Origin: an uncultured Lachnospiraceae bacterium | GTDB taxonomy: Bacteria; Bacillota; Clostridia; Lachnospirales; Lachnospiraceae | DNA length: 64,000 bases | Assembly: GCA_947566645.1 (NCBI GenBank) | Contig: CANOKL010000008.1 | Span: 1-64,000 of the forward strand | Reading direction: 5' to 3' | Part shown: piece after piece, positions 43,285 to 51,990 of the stretch | How the letters are laid out: every line of letters starts with the position of its first letter | How positions within the stretch are numbered: position 1 is the first letter of the stretch | The notes under the pieces: generated by a model | Seen by the model: only the letters and a program-made list of their open reading frames with translations | Database searches by the model: none | Told to the model about the DNA's origin: nothing | Made by a program: the position numbers and the translations under genes

Positions 43285-45207
43285 TTAAATATCCAGCTCC
43301 GCCTCAGTTGCATTTTCGTAAATAAAGGAGCGTCTCGGCGGAACCTCTGTTCCCATAAGCATCTCCGTTACACTGGAAGCCATTCTCGCATCCTCAATCT
43401 CCACCCGCTTAAGAATCCTTCTCTCAGGATCCAGGGTCGTCTCCCAGAGCTGTTCTGCATCCATCTCGCCCAGGCCCTTGTATCTCTGCAGGGTAAAGGA
43501 TCCTTCATGGGTCTTCCGGTATCTTTCCAGCGCCTTGTCGTCATAGAGATATTCTTCCTTCCCTTTTTTGGGCATAGCCTTATACAGAGGCGGCATGGCA
43601 ATGTAGACATGTCCCTCATAGATCAGCTCTGGCATAAACCGGTAGAACAGTGTCAGGAGAAGAGTGGATATATGTGCGCCGTCCACATCCGCATCTGCCA
43701 TAATTATGATCTTGTCATACCGCAGCTTCTTAATATCAAAGTCATTTCCATAGCCTTCGGAAAATCCGCATCCAAAGGCATTAATCATGGTCTTAATCTC
43801 AGCATTTGCAAGAACCTTATCAATACTTGCCTTTTCCACGTTGAGAATCTTACCCCGGATGGGCAGGATCGCCTGGTACATCCGGTTTCTCGCTGTCTTG
43901 GCGGATCCCCCCGCAGAGTCTCCCTCTACGATAAAGATCTCGCATTTCTGGGCATCCCGGCTCTCACAGTTCGCAAGCTTTCCGTTGCTGTCAAAGGAAT
44001 ATTTCTGCTTTGTCAGCAGATTGGTCTTTGCCTTTTCCTCTGTCTTGCGGATCTTTGCCGCCTTCTCCGCGCAGCCAATCACCTTCTTAAGATTATCAAG
44101 ATTCCGGTCAAAATACCGGACAATCTCATCACCTGTCACCTTGCTGACAGCCTTCGCGGCATCTGGATTATCAAGCTTGGTCTTCGTCTGTCCCTCGAAT
44201 CTCGGATCCGGATGCTTCACGGAAATAATTGCCGTCATCCCGTTCCGCACATCCGCGCCTGTAAAATTCGCATCCTTTTCCTTTAAGATTCCAAGCTCTC
44301 TTGCATACTGGTTGATCACGGTTGTAAAGGTGGTCTTAAAGCCTGTCAGGTGCGTGCCCCCCTCACCGTTATAGATGTTATTACAAAATCCAAGTACATT
44401 TTCATGAAATTCATTTACATACTGGAATGCGGCCTCTACCTCGATTCCTTCTGCCTGTCCTTTGAAATAAACCGGGTCATGGACAGCCTCTTTCTTGGCA
44501 TTCAGCTCCCGGATAAAGCCCAGGATTCCGTCCGGTTCATGATATACAATACGCTCTTTGCTGCCGTCTCTCAGATCCTCGAAAATAATCGTAAGTGATG
44601 GGTTGAGGTAGGTTGTCTCATGCATCCGGCTCTTCACCTCATCTGCACGGAATCTGGTCTTTTCAAATATAGTATCATCTGGCAGGAAGTTAATCTTCGT
44701 ACCAGTCTTTCTTGTCTTTCCAATGGTGGGAAGCAGCCCTTCTTCAAGCTCTATAACCGGAATTCCTCTCTCATACCTGTCATGGTGGATGAATCCGTCC
44801 CGGCTGACCTCCACGTCCATGTATGCAGACAATGCATTGACAACCGAAGAGCCGACGCCGTGCAGGCCTCCGCTTGTCTTATATACAGAGTCATCAAATT
44901 TTCCGCCGGCATGAAGCGTGGTATAGACAATCCGCTCCGCCGATACTCCTTTGGCGTGCATTCCTACCGGAACACCCCGCCCATTGTCTATGACTGTCGC
45001 GGAGCCGTCCCGCTCCAGCGTTACCCGTATCTCCGTACAGAACCCGGCCAGGTGCTCATCTACCGCATTATCTACAATCTCATAGATCAGATGGTTCAGC
45101 CCCTTCGTAGATACACTCCCGATATACATGCCCGGCCTCTTCCGGACTGCCTCCAGGCCTTCTAATATTGTAATGCTGTCAGCATCATATGTAGACTTTT
45201 TTGCCAT
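43285..45207 (-). CDS. parE: Type IIA topoisomerase subunit B, probably topoisomerase IV ParE
   Basis: 640 residues from ATG 45207 (AAAGGATTGG upstream; the open frame extends 13 codons further). GHKL ATPase: EGLEAVRKRPGMYIGS, EIVDNAVDEHLAG, DNGRGVPV, GLHGVGSSVVNALS, and the QTKTKL loop. Toprim: IVEGDSAGGSAK, PIRGKILNVEKA, MADADVDGAHI. C-terminus RYKGLGEMDAEQLWETT and PRRSFIYENA. With ParC it relaxes and decatenates DNA. Its promoter spacer holds a LexA-like box, and parE-parC is also listed in the SOS regulon of Bacillus subtilis, as far as I recall. Confidence 0.82.
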   Translation of the reverse strand: MAKKSTYDADSITILEGLEAVRKRPGMYIGSVSTKGLNHLIYEIVDNAVDEHLAGFCTEIRVTLERDGSATVIDNGRGVPVGMHAKGVSAERIVYTTLHAGGKFDDSVYKTSGGLHGVGSSVVNALSAYMDVEVSRDGFIHHDRYERGIPVIELEEGLLPTIGKTRKTGTKINFLPDDTIFEKTRFRADEVKSRMHETTYLNPSLTIIFEDLRDGSKERIVYHEPDGILGFIRELNAKKEAVHDPVYFKGQAEGIEVEAAFQYVNEFHENVLGFCNNIYNGEGGTHLTGFKTTFTTVINQYARELGILKEKDANFTGADVRNGMTAIISVKHPDPRFEGQTKTKLDNPDAAKAVSKVTGDEIVRYFDRNLDNLKKVIGCAEKAAKIRKTEEKAKTNLLTKQKYSFDSNGKLANCESRDAQKCEIFIVEGDSAGGSAKTARNRMYQAILPIRGKILNVEKASIDKVLANAEIKTMINAFGCGFSEGYGNDFDIKKLRYDKIIIMADADVDGAHISTLLLTLFYRFMPELIYEGHVYIAMPPLYKAMPKKGKEEYLYDDKALERYRKTHEGSFTLQRYKGLGEMDAEQLWETTLDPERRILKRVEIEDARMASSVTEMLMGTEVPPRRSFIYENATEAELDI

Positions 45208-45346
45208 TTTTCCAATCCTTTCATGATTCCCGGACATATAAAGCAAAATATGCCCCCGCGCCGGTACTACAGCCTGCAGTATCTGTCATATTTGCATGAG
45301 TGCGCATCCTCCCTGGAGCCTTTATATGCCTGTGAATAATAACAAC

Positions 45347-45375
45347 ATATTAGCACAAACTCTGGTTCGAATCAA
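45347..45375 (-). promoter_or_regulatory. parE-parC promoter with LexA-like box in the spacer
   Basis: TTGATT (45375..45370), 17 bases, TAATAT (45352..45347). The spacer contains CGAACCAGAGTTTG (45369..45356): perfect outer halves CGAAC and GTTTG of the Gram-positive LexA site CGAACRNRYGTTYG, but a poor centre. Confidence 0.55.
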
Positions 45376-45383
45376 ATATATTT

Positions 45384-46580
45384 TTATGGAGTCAGCACCT
45401 GGTCCAGGGTTTCGGCGAGCACCTCCATGGCATTTTTCATCTCCTTTACCGTATTGGTCTGTGCGCCTGCCTCAATAAGCAGTGTCTTTGGCATAATATT
45501 CATATTATAACAGTATCCCCTGAGATAGATATGCCTGGTAAAGCCCGGATACAGTTCCATGGCCTTAAGCTGCATCTGCAGGGAAAACGCCAGATTATCC
45601 TGAATATAAGGATTATAGAGGTAGTCAATATCCCCGTTTGCCTTCGTACGGCTCAGACCGTTAAAAAACATAATCTGCGCCGTAGGCTTCCCATTGATCT
45701 CAGTTACGAGATGTGTGCCTTCCGCCACTCCGTCACGGTGAAGGTCAATCACCACCTCAATACTTGGATTCTCCTCAAGGATTTTCTTCACCTCTGGTTC
45801 TGCAAGATCATAGGCCTTACTCCTGTCCAACTCCCCGTCAATCAAGTCATAGACTCCCTCGTGGTGCAGCGTCTCAATTCCCCGTTTATTTAAAAGCTTC
45901 GTAAGATATTCACCCACACCCACGATCGTATCAGATGTATTACCTGCTTTCGAGTCGGCAAATGCTTCCTGGGAATGTGTATGGTAGATGAGCACCTTTG
46001 GCCCCTTTGTATTCTGATCTATTTTCAGATCCTTTCCAAGAAGCACTTCCGCGTTGAGTTCCTCCGGGCTGGTCATGGTTGTACTGTCAATCGTATAAAA
46101 ATTACTGACCAGATATTCATAATTTTTTAGCTTTTCAAGGGAAACGTCAATTCCTCCGCCAGCCGGTGCAGCCGTCTCTGCCTCCGGCTCTTTTTCTGCT
46201 TCCCCGATCAGCTTTCCGTTTTCATCCACTTCATTTTCATCTTCTGCCTGTCTTGCCAGGATCATTTCATAGGTTGCCTGGTCTTCAATATCCGTATCTG
46301 CCGTATTCATTTCCTCTACATAGGTTCCGAGAGGGATCAGGTTCATCGCCTGTCTTGCCGCCCACTCCCATGCCGAAACATGGTGGCTTTTCGCAGAATA
46401 GGCAAATCCGCTAAGATACATCTCTTCTGCACTTTTCAGAAGCATCTTATTCGGTCCCGCCAGAAGCCTTCTGGATTCCTCCAGGCTTACCTTGGCTCCC
46501 ATACTTCCCATTATATACAATAGAAGAACTGCTCCTGTGGCTGCCATCAGAATCCGGCTGATTCTCTGTCCGTCCTTCAA
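45384..46580 (-). CDS. spoIIP: Stage II sporulation protein P
   Basis: 398 residues from a TTG at 46580 (CGGAGTGAT upstream). N-terminal membrane helix (ILMAATGAVLLLYIMGSMG), linker with an E/D-rich part (about 115-140), then the amidase/endopeptidase domain (about 180-395): VLIYHTHSQEAF with the zinc-binding His, VVIDLHRDG, and the family end TLLIEAGAQTNTVKEMKNAMEVLAETL. SpoIIP cuts peptidoglycan during engulfment with SpoIID and SpoIIM. Next to gpr, the usual gpr-spoIIP order. Confidence 0.95.
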   Translation of the reverse strand: MKDGQRISRILMAATGAVLLLYIMGSMGAKVSLEESRRLLAGPNKMLLKSAEEMYLSGFAYSAKSHHVSAWEWAARQAMNLIPLGTYVEEMNTADTDIEDQATYEMILARQAEDENEVDENGKLIGEAEKEPEAETAAPAGGGIDVSLEKLKNYEYLVSNFYTIDSTTMTSPEELNAEVLLGKDLKIDQNTKGPKVLIYHTHSQEAFADSKAGNTSDTIVGVGEYLTKLLNKRGIETLHHEGVYDLIDGELDRSKAYDLAEPEVKKILEENPSIEVVIDLHRDGVAEGTHLVTEINGKPTAQIMFFNGLSRTKANGDIDYLYNPYIQDNLAFSLQMQLKAMELYPGFTRHIYLRGYCYNMNIMPKTLLIEAGAQTNTVKEMKNAMEVLAETLDQVLTP

Positions 46581-46611
46581 CTTATCACTCCGTCATAATT
46601 ATCGTCTTAAC

Positions 46612-46638
46612 ACTATATGACGGAAGATTTCTCATTAT
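46612..46638 (-). promoter_or_regulatory. Possible sigma-E promoter of spoIIP
   Basis: ATA (46638..46636), 16 bases, CATATAGT (46619..46612) on the minus strand, about 30 bases before the spoIIP start; close to ATA-16/18-ATACANT. spoIIP depends on sigma-E in Bacillus subtilis. Confidence 0.4.
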
Positions 46639-46690
46639 GTGCATGTCCCTTCCGATCTGATTTATCCTGGCTACGTCTGGGATTGGAGAC

Positions 46691-46756
46691 GTGCATCTGG
46701 CACAGATAGCGAGTGCAGAATTCACTGTTAATTACGCAACGCTGTGCCAGATGCAC
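46691..46756. repeat. Palindromic repeat encoding the end of gpr
   Basis: Outer arms GTGCATCTGGCACAG (46691-46705) and CTGTGCCAGATGCAC (46742-46756); core AATTCACTGTTAATT (46719-46733), the reverse complement of the core at 48341-48355. The right half encodes the last ten gpr codons (…DSASGTALRN) and its TAA at 46728-46730. Confidence 0.85.
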
Positions 46757-47726
46757 TATCCTGTGAATCACTGCCCGAAAACAGCATATTTAAAGCCTCT
46801 GATATGGTATAGCTGATGCGCTTCACTGTCTCATCAATATCCTTCGGCGTTACAAATAACCCATTGAGGTGCGGGGAAATGAGCTCTTTCACCAGCTCAT
46901 ATTTTTCCGCTGCACTATATCCCTGCATCACTACCCCGACTCCTTTTAATGATTCTGACGTTTCAAGAGCCGCGAGGAAATTTTCCATCGTATCATTGAC
47001 AATCGTTGCTGCATCCACAACTGTCGGAACCCCGATCGCAAGTACAGGAACCCCCACCGTCTCCTCGGTAATGGCATTCCTGTGATTTCCCACGCCGGAT
47101 CCAGGATTAATCCCCGTATCTGCGATCTGGATGGTCCGGTTCAGCCTTTTTGAACTCCTGGCAGCCAGCGCGTCAATGGCAATAATCAGATCCGGATTTG
47201 TCTCGTTCACGATGCCCCTTATGATTTCCACTGTCTCCATCCCTGTCTGTCCCATCACGCCCGGTACGATGGCACTTACCAGCCTTACATGCTCCTCCCC
47301 CATGGCATATTTTCCATACTCCTTCACAATATGCCTGGTAATGTTCAGATTATCCACCACATAGGGGCCCAATGCATCCGGAGTCACCTTCCGGTTCCCC
47401 AGCCCTACCACAAGCACGGAATAATCCTCCTGATCTCCCTTCATGATACCAGCCAGAAACTTCTTAAGCTCTGCGGAAATCTCCCTGTGGTAATCCTCGT
47501 CCGGCACTGCCATATTCGGGGCCTCCATGGTGATATATGTCCCTACAGGCTTTTTCATGACCTTAGCCCCGTTTTCTGTCTCAATCTTCACTGTTGTCAC
47601 CTTGATCTCCCGTTCCTCGTCTACTTCCTCCGTAAGTACAACCCCCTGTACTTCCACCTGATCTGACTCAAACCGTTCTTTTTGCTCCAGTGCCAGATCT
47701 GTTCTGATACTATACTTCTCCACCAT
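46728..47726 (-). CDS. gpr: GPR spore protease (germination endopeptidase)
   Basis: 332 residues from ATG 47726, 6 bases after AGGGAGAG. Degrades small acid-soluble spore proteins at germination. Family motifs: EKYSIRTDLALE at the propeptide, YSVLVVGLGNRKVTPDALGP (about 102-121), PNLIIAIDALAARS-like NPDLIIAIDALAARSSKRL, TGINPGSGVGNHRN and AIGVPTVVDAATI. The last ten or so residues are encoded by the palindromic repeat, which extends the usual end (MLFSGS) by a non-homologous tail. Confidence 0.95.
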   Translation of the reverse strand: MVEKYSIRTDLALEQKERFESDQVEVQGVVLTEEVDEEREIKVTTVKIETENGAKVMKKPVGTYITMEAPNMAVPDEDYHREISAELKKFLAGIMKGDQEDYSVLVVGLGNRKVTPDALGPYVVDNLNITRHIVKEYGKYAMGEEHVRLVSAIVPGVMGQTGMETVEIIRGIVNETNPDLIIAIDALAARSSKRLNRTIQIADTGINPGSGVGNHRNAITEETVGVPVLAIGVPTVVDAATIVNDTMENFLAALETSESLKGVGVVMQGYSAAEKYELVKELISPHLNGLFVTPKDIDETVKRISYTISEALNMLFSGSDSQDSASGTALRN

Positions 47727-47799
47727 CTTCATCTCTCCCTGGCTTTCAAAATCTTATTTAGAACAATACTAGTTTTTACAATATTTCAAAAAATATGTA

Positions 47800-47828
47800 T
47801 TGACAGAACAACTCCCTTGGGCTAAAAT
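47800..47828 (+). promoter_or_regulatory. Sigma-A promoter of rpsT
   Basis: TTGACA (47800-47805), 17 bases, TAAAAT (47823-47828). Confidence 0.8.
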
Positions 47829-47840
47829 AAATACGTGCGT

Positions 47841-47873
47841 TTCGTTAGGACGTCCGTGTCCGGCTCTAACGAA
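47841..47873 (+). promoter_or_regulatory. Hairpin in the rpsT leader
   Basis: TTCGTTAG and CTAACGAA (outer stem), GAC and GTC (inner stem). It lies in an approximately 90-base leader; S20 is autoregulated in other bacteria, so a regulatory role is plausible but unproven. Confidence 0.4.
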
Positions 47874-47923
47874 TCCTGAATCGATAACAAAGGTCGAAAT
47901 ACAAGATATTGGAGGTGGACAAA

Positions 47924-48187
47924 TTGGCTAATATCAAATCTGCAAAAAAAAGAATCTTAGTAAACGAAACTAAGGCTGCAAGAAATAAAGCAATCAAATC
48001 AAAGGTAAAAACTTGCGTAAAAAAAGTTGAGACAGCAGTAGCAAACAAGGATGCCGCTTTAGCTGCAGACGCATTGAAAGTCGCAATCGCTGAGATTAAC
48101 AAGGCAGGAAGCAAAGGTGTATATCACAAGAATACATGCTCAAGAAAGATTTCCCGCTTATCAAAAGCTGTAAACGCAATTTCTTAA
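47924..48187 (+). CDS. rpsT: 30S ribosomal protein S20
   Basis: 87 residues from a TTG at 47924, giving (M)ANIKSAKKRI, with GGAGGTGG 6 bases upstream. The five codons before it are open but not S20-like. Very basic helical protein: NETKAARNKAIKSKVKTCVKKVE, then KGVYHKNTCSRKISRLSKAVN. Binds 16S rRNA. Monocistronic, with its own promoter and terminator; divergent from gpr. Confidence 0.96.
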   Translation: MANIKSAKKRILVNETKAARNKAIKSKVKTCVKKVETAVANKDAALAADALKVAIAEINKAGSKGVYHKNTCSRKISRLSKAVNAIS

Positions 48188-48207
48188 TAGACAACAAAAA
48201 TATAAGG

Positions 48208-48242
48208 AAGACATCCATTCCGTCATGTGGATGTCTTTTTTG
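48208..48242 (+). terminator. Intrinsic terminator of rpsT
   Basis: AAGACATCCA (48208-48217), loop TTCCGTCATG, TGGATGTCTT (48228-48237), then TTTTTG. Confidence 0.9.
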
Positions 48243-48264
48243 TTTTCCACTTTTACACGAAAAT

Positions 48265-48372
48265 ATAACCCAATTTAATTGACCCAAAGCGTATTTCTGT
48301 TCAGGTGATTAAATCGGGTTATACTAGTGCAGCATTGCGTAATTAACAGTGAATTATGCAATGCTGTACTAG
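48265..48372. repeat. Bipartite palindromic repeat, best-preserved copy
   Basis: First hairpin ATAACCCAATTTAAT (48265-48279) / ATTAAATCGGGTTAT (48308-48322). Second hairpin: 21-bp arms starting CTAGTGCAGCATTGCG (48324-48344) and ending in CGCAATGCTGTACTAG-like sequence (48352-48372), with 2 mismatched or G-T positions, loop AACAGTG. Sits 14 bases past the ilvC stop. Confidence 0.85.
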
Positions 48373-48386
48373 CGAGTTAAATATGA

Positions 48387-49442
<1,056 letters not shown>

Positions 49443-49474
49443 TTACCATAAGTACTGGCCGACAGTATAGCCAT

Positions 49475-49539
49475 ACTAATTAGCCGTATTACTAGATCCT
49501 TGCATAATTAACGGTGAATTCCGCACTGCTGTACTTAGT
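49475..49539. repeat. Palindromic repeat copy between ilvN and ilvC
   Basis: ACTAATTAGCCGTATTACTA (49475 onward), TGCATAATTAACGGTGAATT (49501-49520) and GCACTGCTGTACTTAGT; the same core as at 48341 and 46719 with weaker arms. Its right end overlaps the ilvN stop. Confidence 0.65.
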
Positions 49540-50035
49540 CAATATAAGTAACATCCTTGATTCCCCTCTTAAGGCCGGTGATCCCCGTCCTTGCAAGCTC
49601 CAGGATCTCATAGCCGTCAAGAAGATTCAGGAATGCCTCAAGCTTCGACTGGTTTCCGGTAAGCTCTACCATGAGGGATTCCTTCTCCACATCCACAACC
49701 TTCGCCCGGAAAATATCCGCCACGGATATAATCTCTGCCCTCTGGGCAGAATTCGCCCGGATCTTCACCATAATAAGCTCCCGGTAAACAGACTCATCCG
49801 GATTCAGCACCTTAATCTCAATCACATCTTCAAGCTTTCTGACCTGCTTCTCAATCTGGGACAGAATCAGCTCATCCCCGCTGGCAACGATCGTAATCCT
49901 TGTAAATCTGGGATCTGCCGTAACTCCCGCTGTAATACTGTCAATACTATAGCCCCTCCGGCTGAACAGACCCGATATGCGGCTCAATACGCCTGGATCA
50001 TTATTAACAAGTAATGAATATACTCTCTGCATCAC
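49535..50035 (-). CDS. ilvN: Acetolactate synthase small (regulatory) subunit
   Basis: 166 residues. ACT domain (about 1-75: RVYSLLVNNDPGVLSRISGLFSRRGYSIDSITAG) followed by the second IlvH-type domain (about 80-165). Regulates the catalytic subunit IlvB by valine feedback; that gene is not in the window. ATG 50035 after AAGAAGGAG. Together with ilvC it forms a leftward unit. Confidence 0.95.
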   Translation of the reverse strand: MMQRVYSLLVNNDPGVLSRISGLFSRRGYSIDSITAGVTADPRFTRITIVASGDELILSQIEKQVRKLEDVIEIKVLNPDESVYRELIMVKIRANSAQRAEIISVADIFRAKVVDVEKESLMVELTGNQSKLEAFLNLLDGYEILELARTGITGLKRGIKDVTYID

Positions 50036-50088
50036 GCATTTCTCCTTCTTTTTTAATTTTTCAAAAACAGAGTGCGTTCTGTTTTTTT

Positions 50089-50117
50089 ATAATATCAATA
50101 ACTTCTGCCTTTGTCAA
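50089..50117 (-). promoter_or_regulatory. Sigma-A promoter of ilvN-ilvC
   Basis: TTGACA (50117..50112), 17 bases, TATTAT (50094..50089). Just downstream is a short A/T hairpin (AAACAGA...TCTGTTT) of unknown meaning. No T-box motif seen. Confidence 0.7.
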
Positions 50118-50187
50118 GTGTTTCCTTTAACTTTCTTACAACATTAACATTATTTATGATACCACTCCACACAGAAAAGTGCAACTG

Positions 50188-50229
50188 AATCTGGGACGGG
50201 GCATTTTTAAAAATGCCCCGTCCCAGATT
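50188..50229. repeat. Perfect 42-bp palindrome, GGGACGGGG family
   Basis: Centre 50208/50209; arms AATCTGGGACGGGGCATTTT and its mirror. Lies between the divergent ilvN and antiporter promoters. Confidence 0.9.
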
Positions 50230-50238
50230 TGCACAGAT

Positions 50239-50267
50239 TTGCATTGTATGTGTAATGGTGCTATAAT
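50239..50267 (+). promoter_or_regulatory. Sigma-A promoter of the antiporter gene
   Basis: TTGCAT (50239-50244), 17 bases, TATAAT (50262-50267). Confidence 0.7.
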
Positions 50268-50313
50268 GAAGGGCGTTTTTGAAAATATGTTTTATTAAGG
50301 GAGAGATGTAAAC

Positions 50314-51483
50314 ATGGAAACTTATATGATTTTCAGGGATCTTGCGATTATCCTTATTTCTGCCAAACTGTGCGGTCTGGCTGCTGCAAAGCTTAAGGCG
50401 CCCCAGGTTGTGGGGGAAATTATCGCCGGGCTTTTAATCGGTCCAGGTATTCTTGGGCTTGTACAGCAGACGGAACTGATCAGCGGCATGGCAGAGATCG
50501 GTGTTGTTCTTCTGATGTTTTTTGCCGGGCTGCAGACCAGTCTGAAGGATCTGATGCGCACCGGATGGAAGGCGCTTCTCATCGCCTGCTCCGGCGTCTT
50601 CGTCCCGCTGGCAGGTGGATATCTGCTGTACTGCTGCTATTATGGGTTTGCCCCGACAGGAAGCAGCCAGTTTTACTCCGCTTTGTTTACCGGCGTGATC
50701 ATGACCGCAACCTCTGTAAGTATTACTGTTGCTTCCCTGCAGGAACTCGGGTATCTGAAATCCGAAACGGGAACTACGATTATGAGTGCGGCGATTATTG
50801 ATGATGTAATCGGGATTATTGTCCTGACCTTCGTGGTAGGTATGAAGGATCCTGATTCAAAGCCATCCTCTGTTATTATCAGCACAGTACTATTCTTTGC
50901 GGCTGCTATTATCTTTGGTGTGATTATATATAAGATATTCAAGATTTTAGACAAAAAATATCCGCATACAAGGCGGATTCCGATCTTAGGATTTGTTCTT
51001 GCATTTGCCATGGCATATGCAGCGGAGAGATTTTTCGGAATTGCGGATATTACCGGAGCTTATGTGGCCGGCATTGTCCTGTGCAGCATTGATGATTCCG
51101 AATACATAGCCCGCAAGGTAGATATCAACTCCTATATGCTCTTTGCTCCTGTATTTTTCGCCAGCATTGGTCTTAAGACCTCCATTGATGACATGACGCC
51201 TGCACTGCTCATATTCAGTGTTCTTTTTGTGATTGTCGCCCTGGTCACCAAGGTAATCGGATGCGGAGCAATGTCCAGGCTTCTGGGATTCCATTCTGTG
51301 GATGCCCTGAAGATTGGCGTGGGGATGATGACCCGCGGAGAGGTGGCGCTGATCGTGGCACAGAAAGGCCTGCAGGTACAGATGATCGAATCGAAATACT
51401 TTTCAGCAGTCATCCTTTTAATACTTGTGTCATCTGTGATTACACCAGTTATTCTGAAAATGTTATACCAGAGAAAAGAATGA
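50314..51483 (+). CDS. Cation/proton antiporter (CPA2 family)
   Basis: 389 residues, ATG 50314 after AAGGGAGAG. Twelve to thirteen membrane helices and no C-terminal TrkA domain. Conserved core: GLLIGPGILGL (about 44), an unwound helix region SAAIIDDVIGIIVLTFV with the ion-binding Asp pair (about 160), and ADITGAYVAGIVLCSI and MTRGEVALIVAQKG. Exchanges Na+ or K+ for H+. Single gene; ends 8 bases before a palindromic repeat. Confidence 0.93.
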   Translation: METYMIFRDLAIILISAKLCGLAAAKLKAPQVVGEIIAGLLIGPGILGLVQQTELISGMAEIGVVLLMFFAGLQTSLKDLMRTGWKALLIACSGVFVPLAGGYLLYCCYYGFAPTGSSQFYSALFTGVIMTATSVSITVASLQELGYLKSETGTTIMSAAIIDDVIGIIVLTFVVGMKDPDSKPSSVIISTVLFFAAAIIFGVIIYKIFKILDKKYPHTRRIPILGFVLAFAMAYAAERFFGIADITGAYVAGIVLCSIDDSEYIARKVDINSYMLFAPVFFASIGLKTSIDDMTPALLIFSVLFVIVALVTKVIGCGAMSRLLGFHSVDALKIGVGMMTRGEVALIVAQKGLQVQMIESKYFSAVILLILVSSVITPVILKMLYQRKE

Positions 51484-51491
51484 CGCAGTCA

Positions 51492-51523
51492 GGGACGGGG
51501 CATTTTTAAAAATGCCCCGTCCC
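51492..51523. repeat. 32-bp palindrome, GGGACGGGG family, inside the yolD end
   Basis: Centre 51507/51508; arms GGGACGGGGCATTTTT and its mirror, perfect. It lies between the convergent antiporter and yolD genes, and the minus-strand TAA inside it is the yolD stop. Confidence 0.9.
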
Positions 51524-51943
51524 CTCTATTCCTGCTATTTTATCAAGCGGTATACTGGTTCCATCTGTCAGAAGGAGGATTTTTTTATATGTGTCAACCT
51601 TTTTCACACCTCCGGTCACTGTTACATAACTGCCGCCCTCCTTTCTGGCATCTGGAACAAAATAGGTAATTGAGACCTCTGGCTTCTGGCTTAGATTTTT
51701 CTGGATATTCTGAAGCTTTTCATTAATCTCTGCCTTAACCAGTTCATCGAGCTCTGCCATCTCCTCTGTCAGCCGTGCAGCTTCCTTCACAGACTCATGA
51801 TGCCCCGTCAGTGCGGCAAAGGGCGCAAACTGGGCAGCCCGGTCTGCAGACGGCATCTGAGGGTGAGTCTTTGACACATGATGTGGCAGATCAATAATAT
51901 CGTCATATTTATGCATATTTTTTAAATTCATTAATTCTTTCAT
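51506..51943 (-). CDS. YolD-like protein
   Basis: 145 residues, ATG 51943. YolD family: an N-terminal disordered start, then MHKYDDIIDLPHHVSKTHPQMPSADRAAQFAPFAALTGHHESV (about 10-52; the family anchor MS--DRAAQFAPFAALTG), then a small beta domain YVTVTGGVKKVDTYKKILLLTDGTSIPLDKIAGIE. YolD proteins are found with Y-family polymerases and modulate them. The gene is 47 bases after polY in the same strand. The last five residues (GTGHF) and stop come from the palindromic repeat. Confidence 0.9.
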   Translation of the reverse strand: MKELMNLKNMHKYDDIIDLPHHVSKTHPQMPSADRAAQFAPFAALTGHHESVKEAARLTEEMAELDELVKAEINEKLQNIQKNLSQKPEVSITYFVPDARKEGGSYVTVTGGVKKVDTYKKILLLTDGTSIPLDKIAGIEGTGHF

Positions 51944-51990
51944 AAGCTCCTATATTCCCCTCCCCCTTGATACTCTCATCCTGCAATGAT

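Noticed and set aside
45361..45373. GGTTCGAATC, a tRNA T-loop signature
   Set aside because: No acceptor stem, anticodon arm or CCA end fits; the bases are the spacer and -35 of the parE promoter.
50036..50188. Possible T-box or valine/leucine attenuator before ilvN
   Set aside because: No T-box motif, and no leader peptide with runs of branched-chain codons; the only hairpin is short and A/T.
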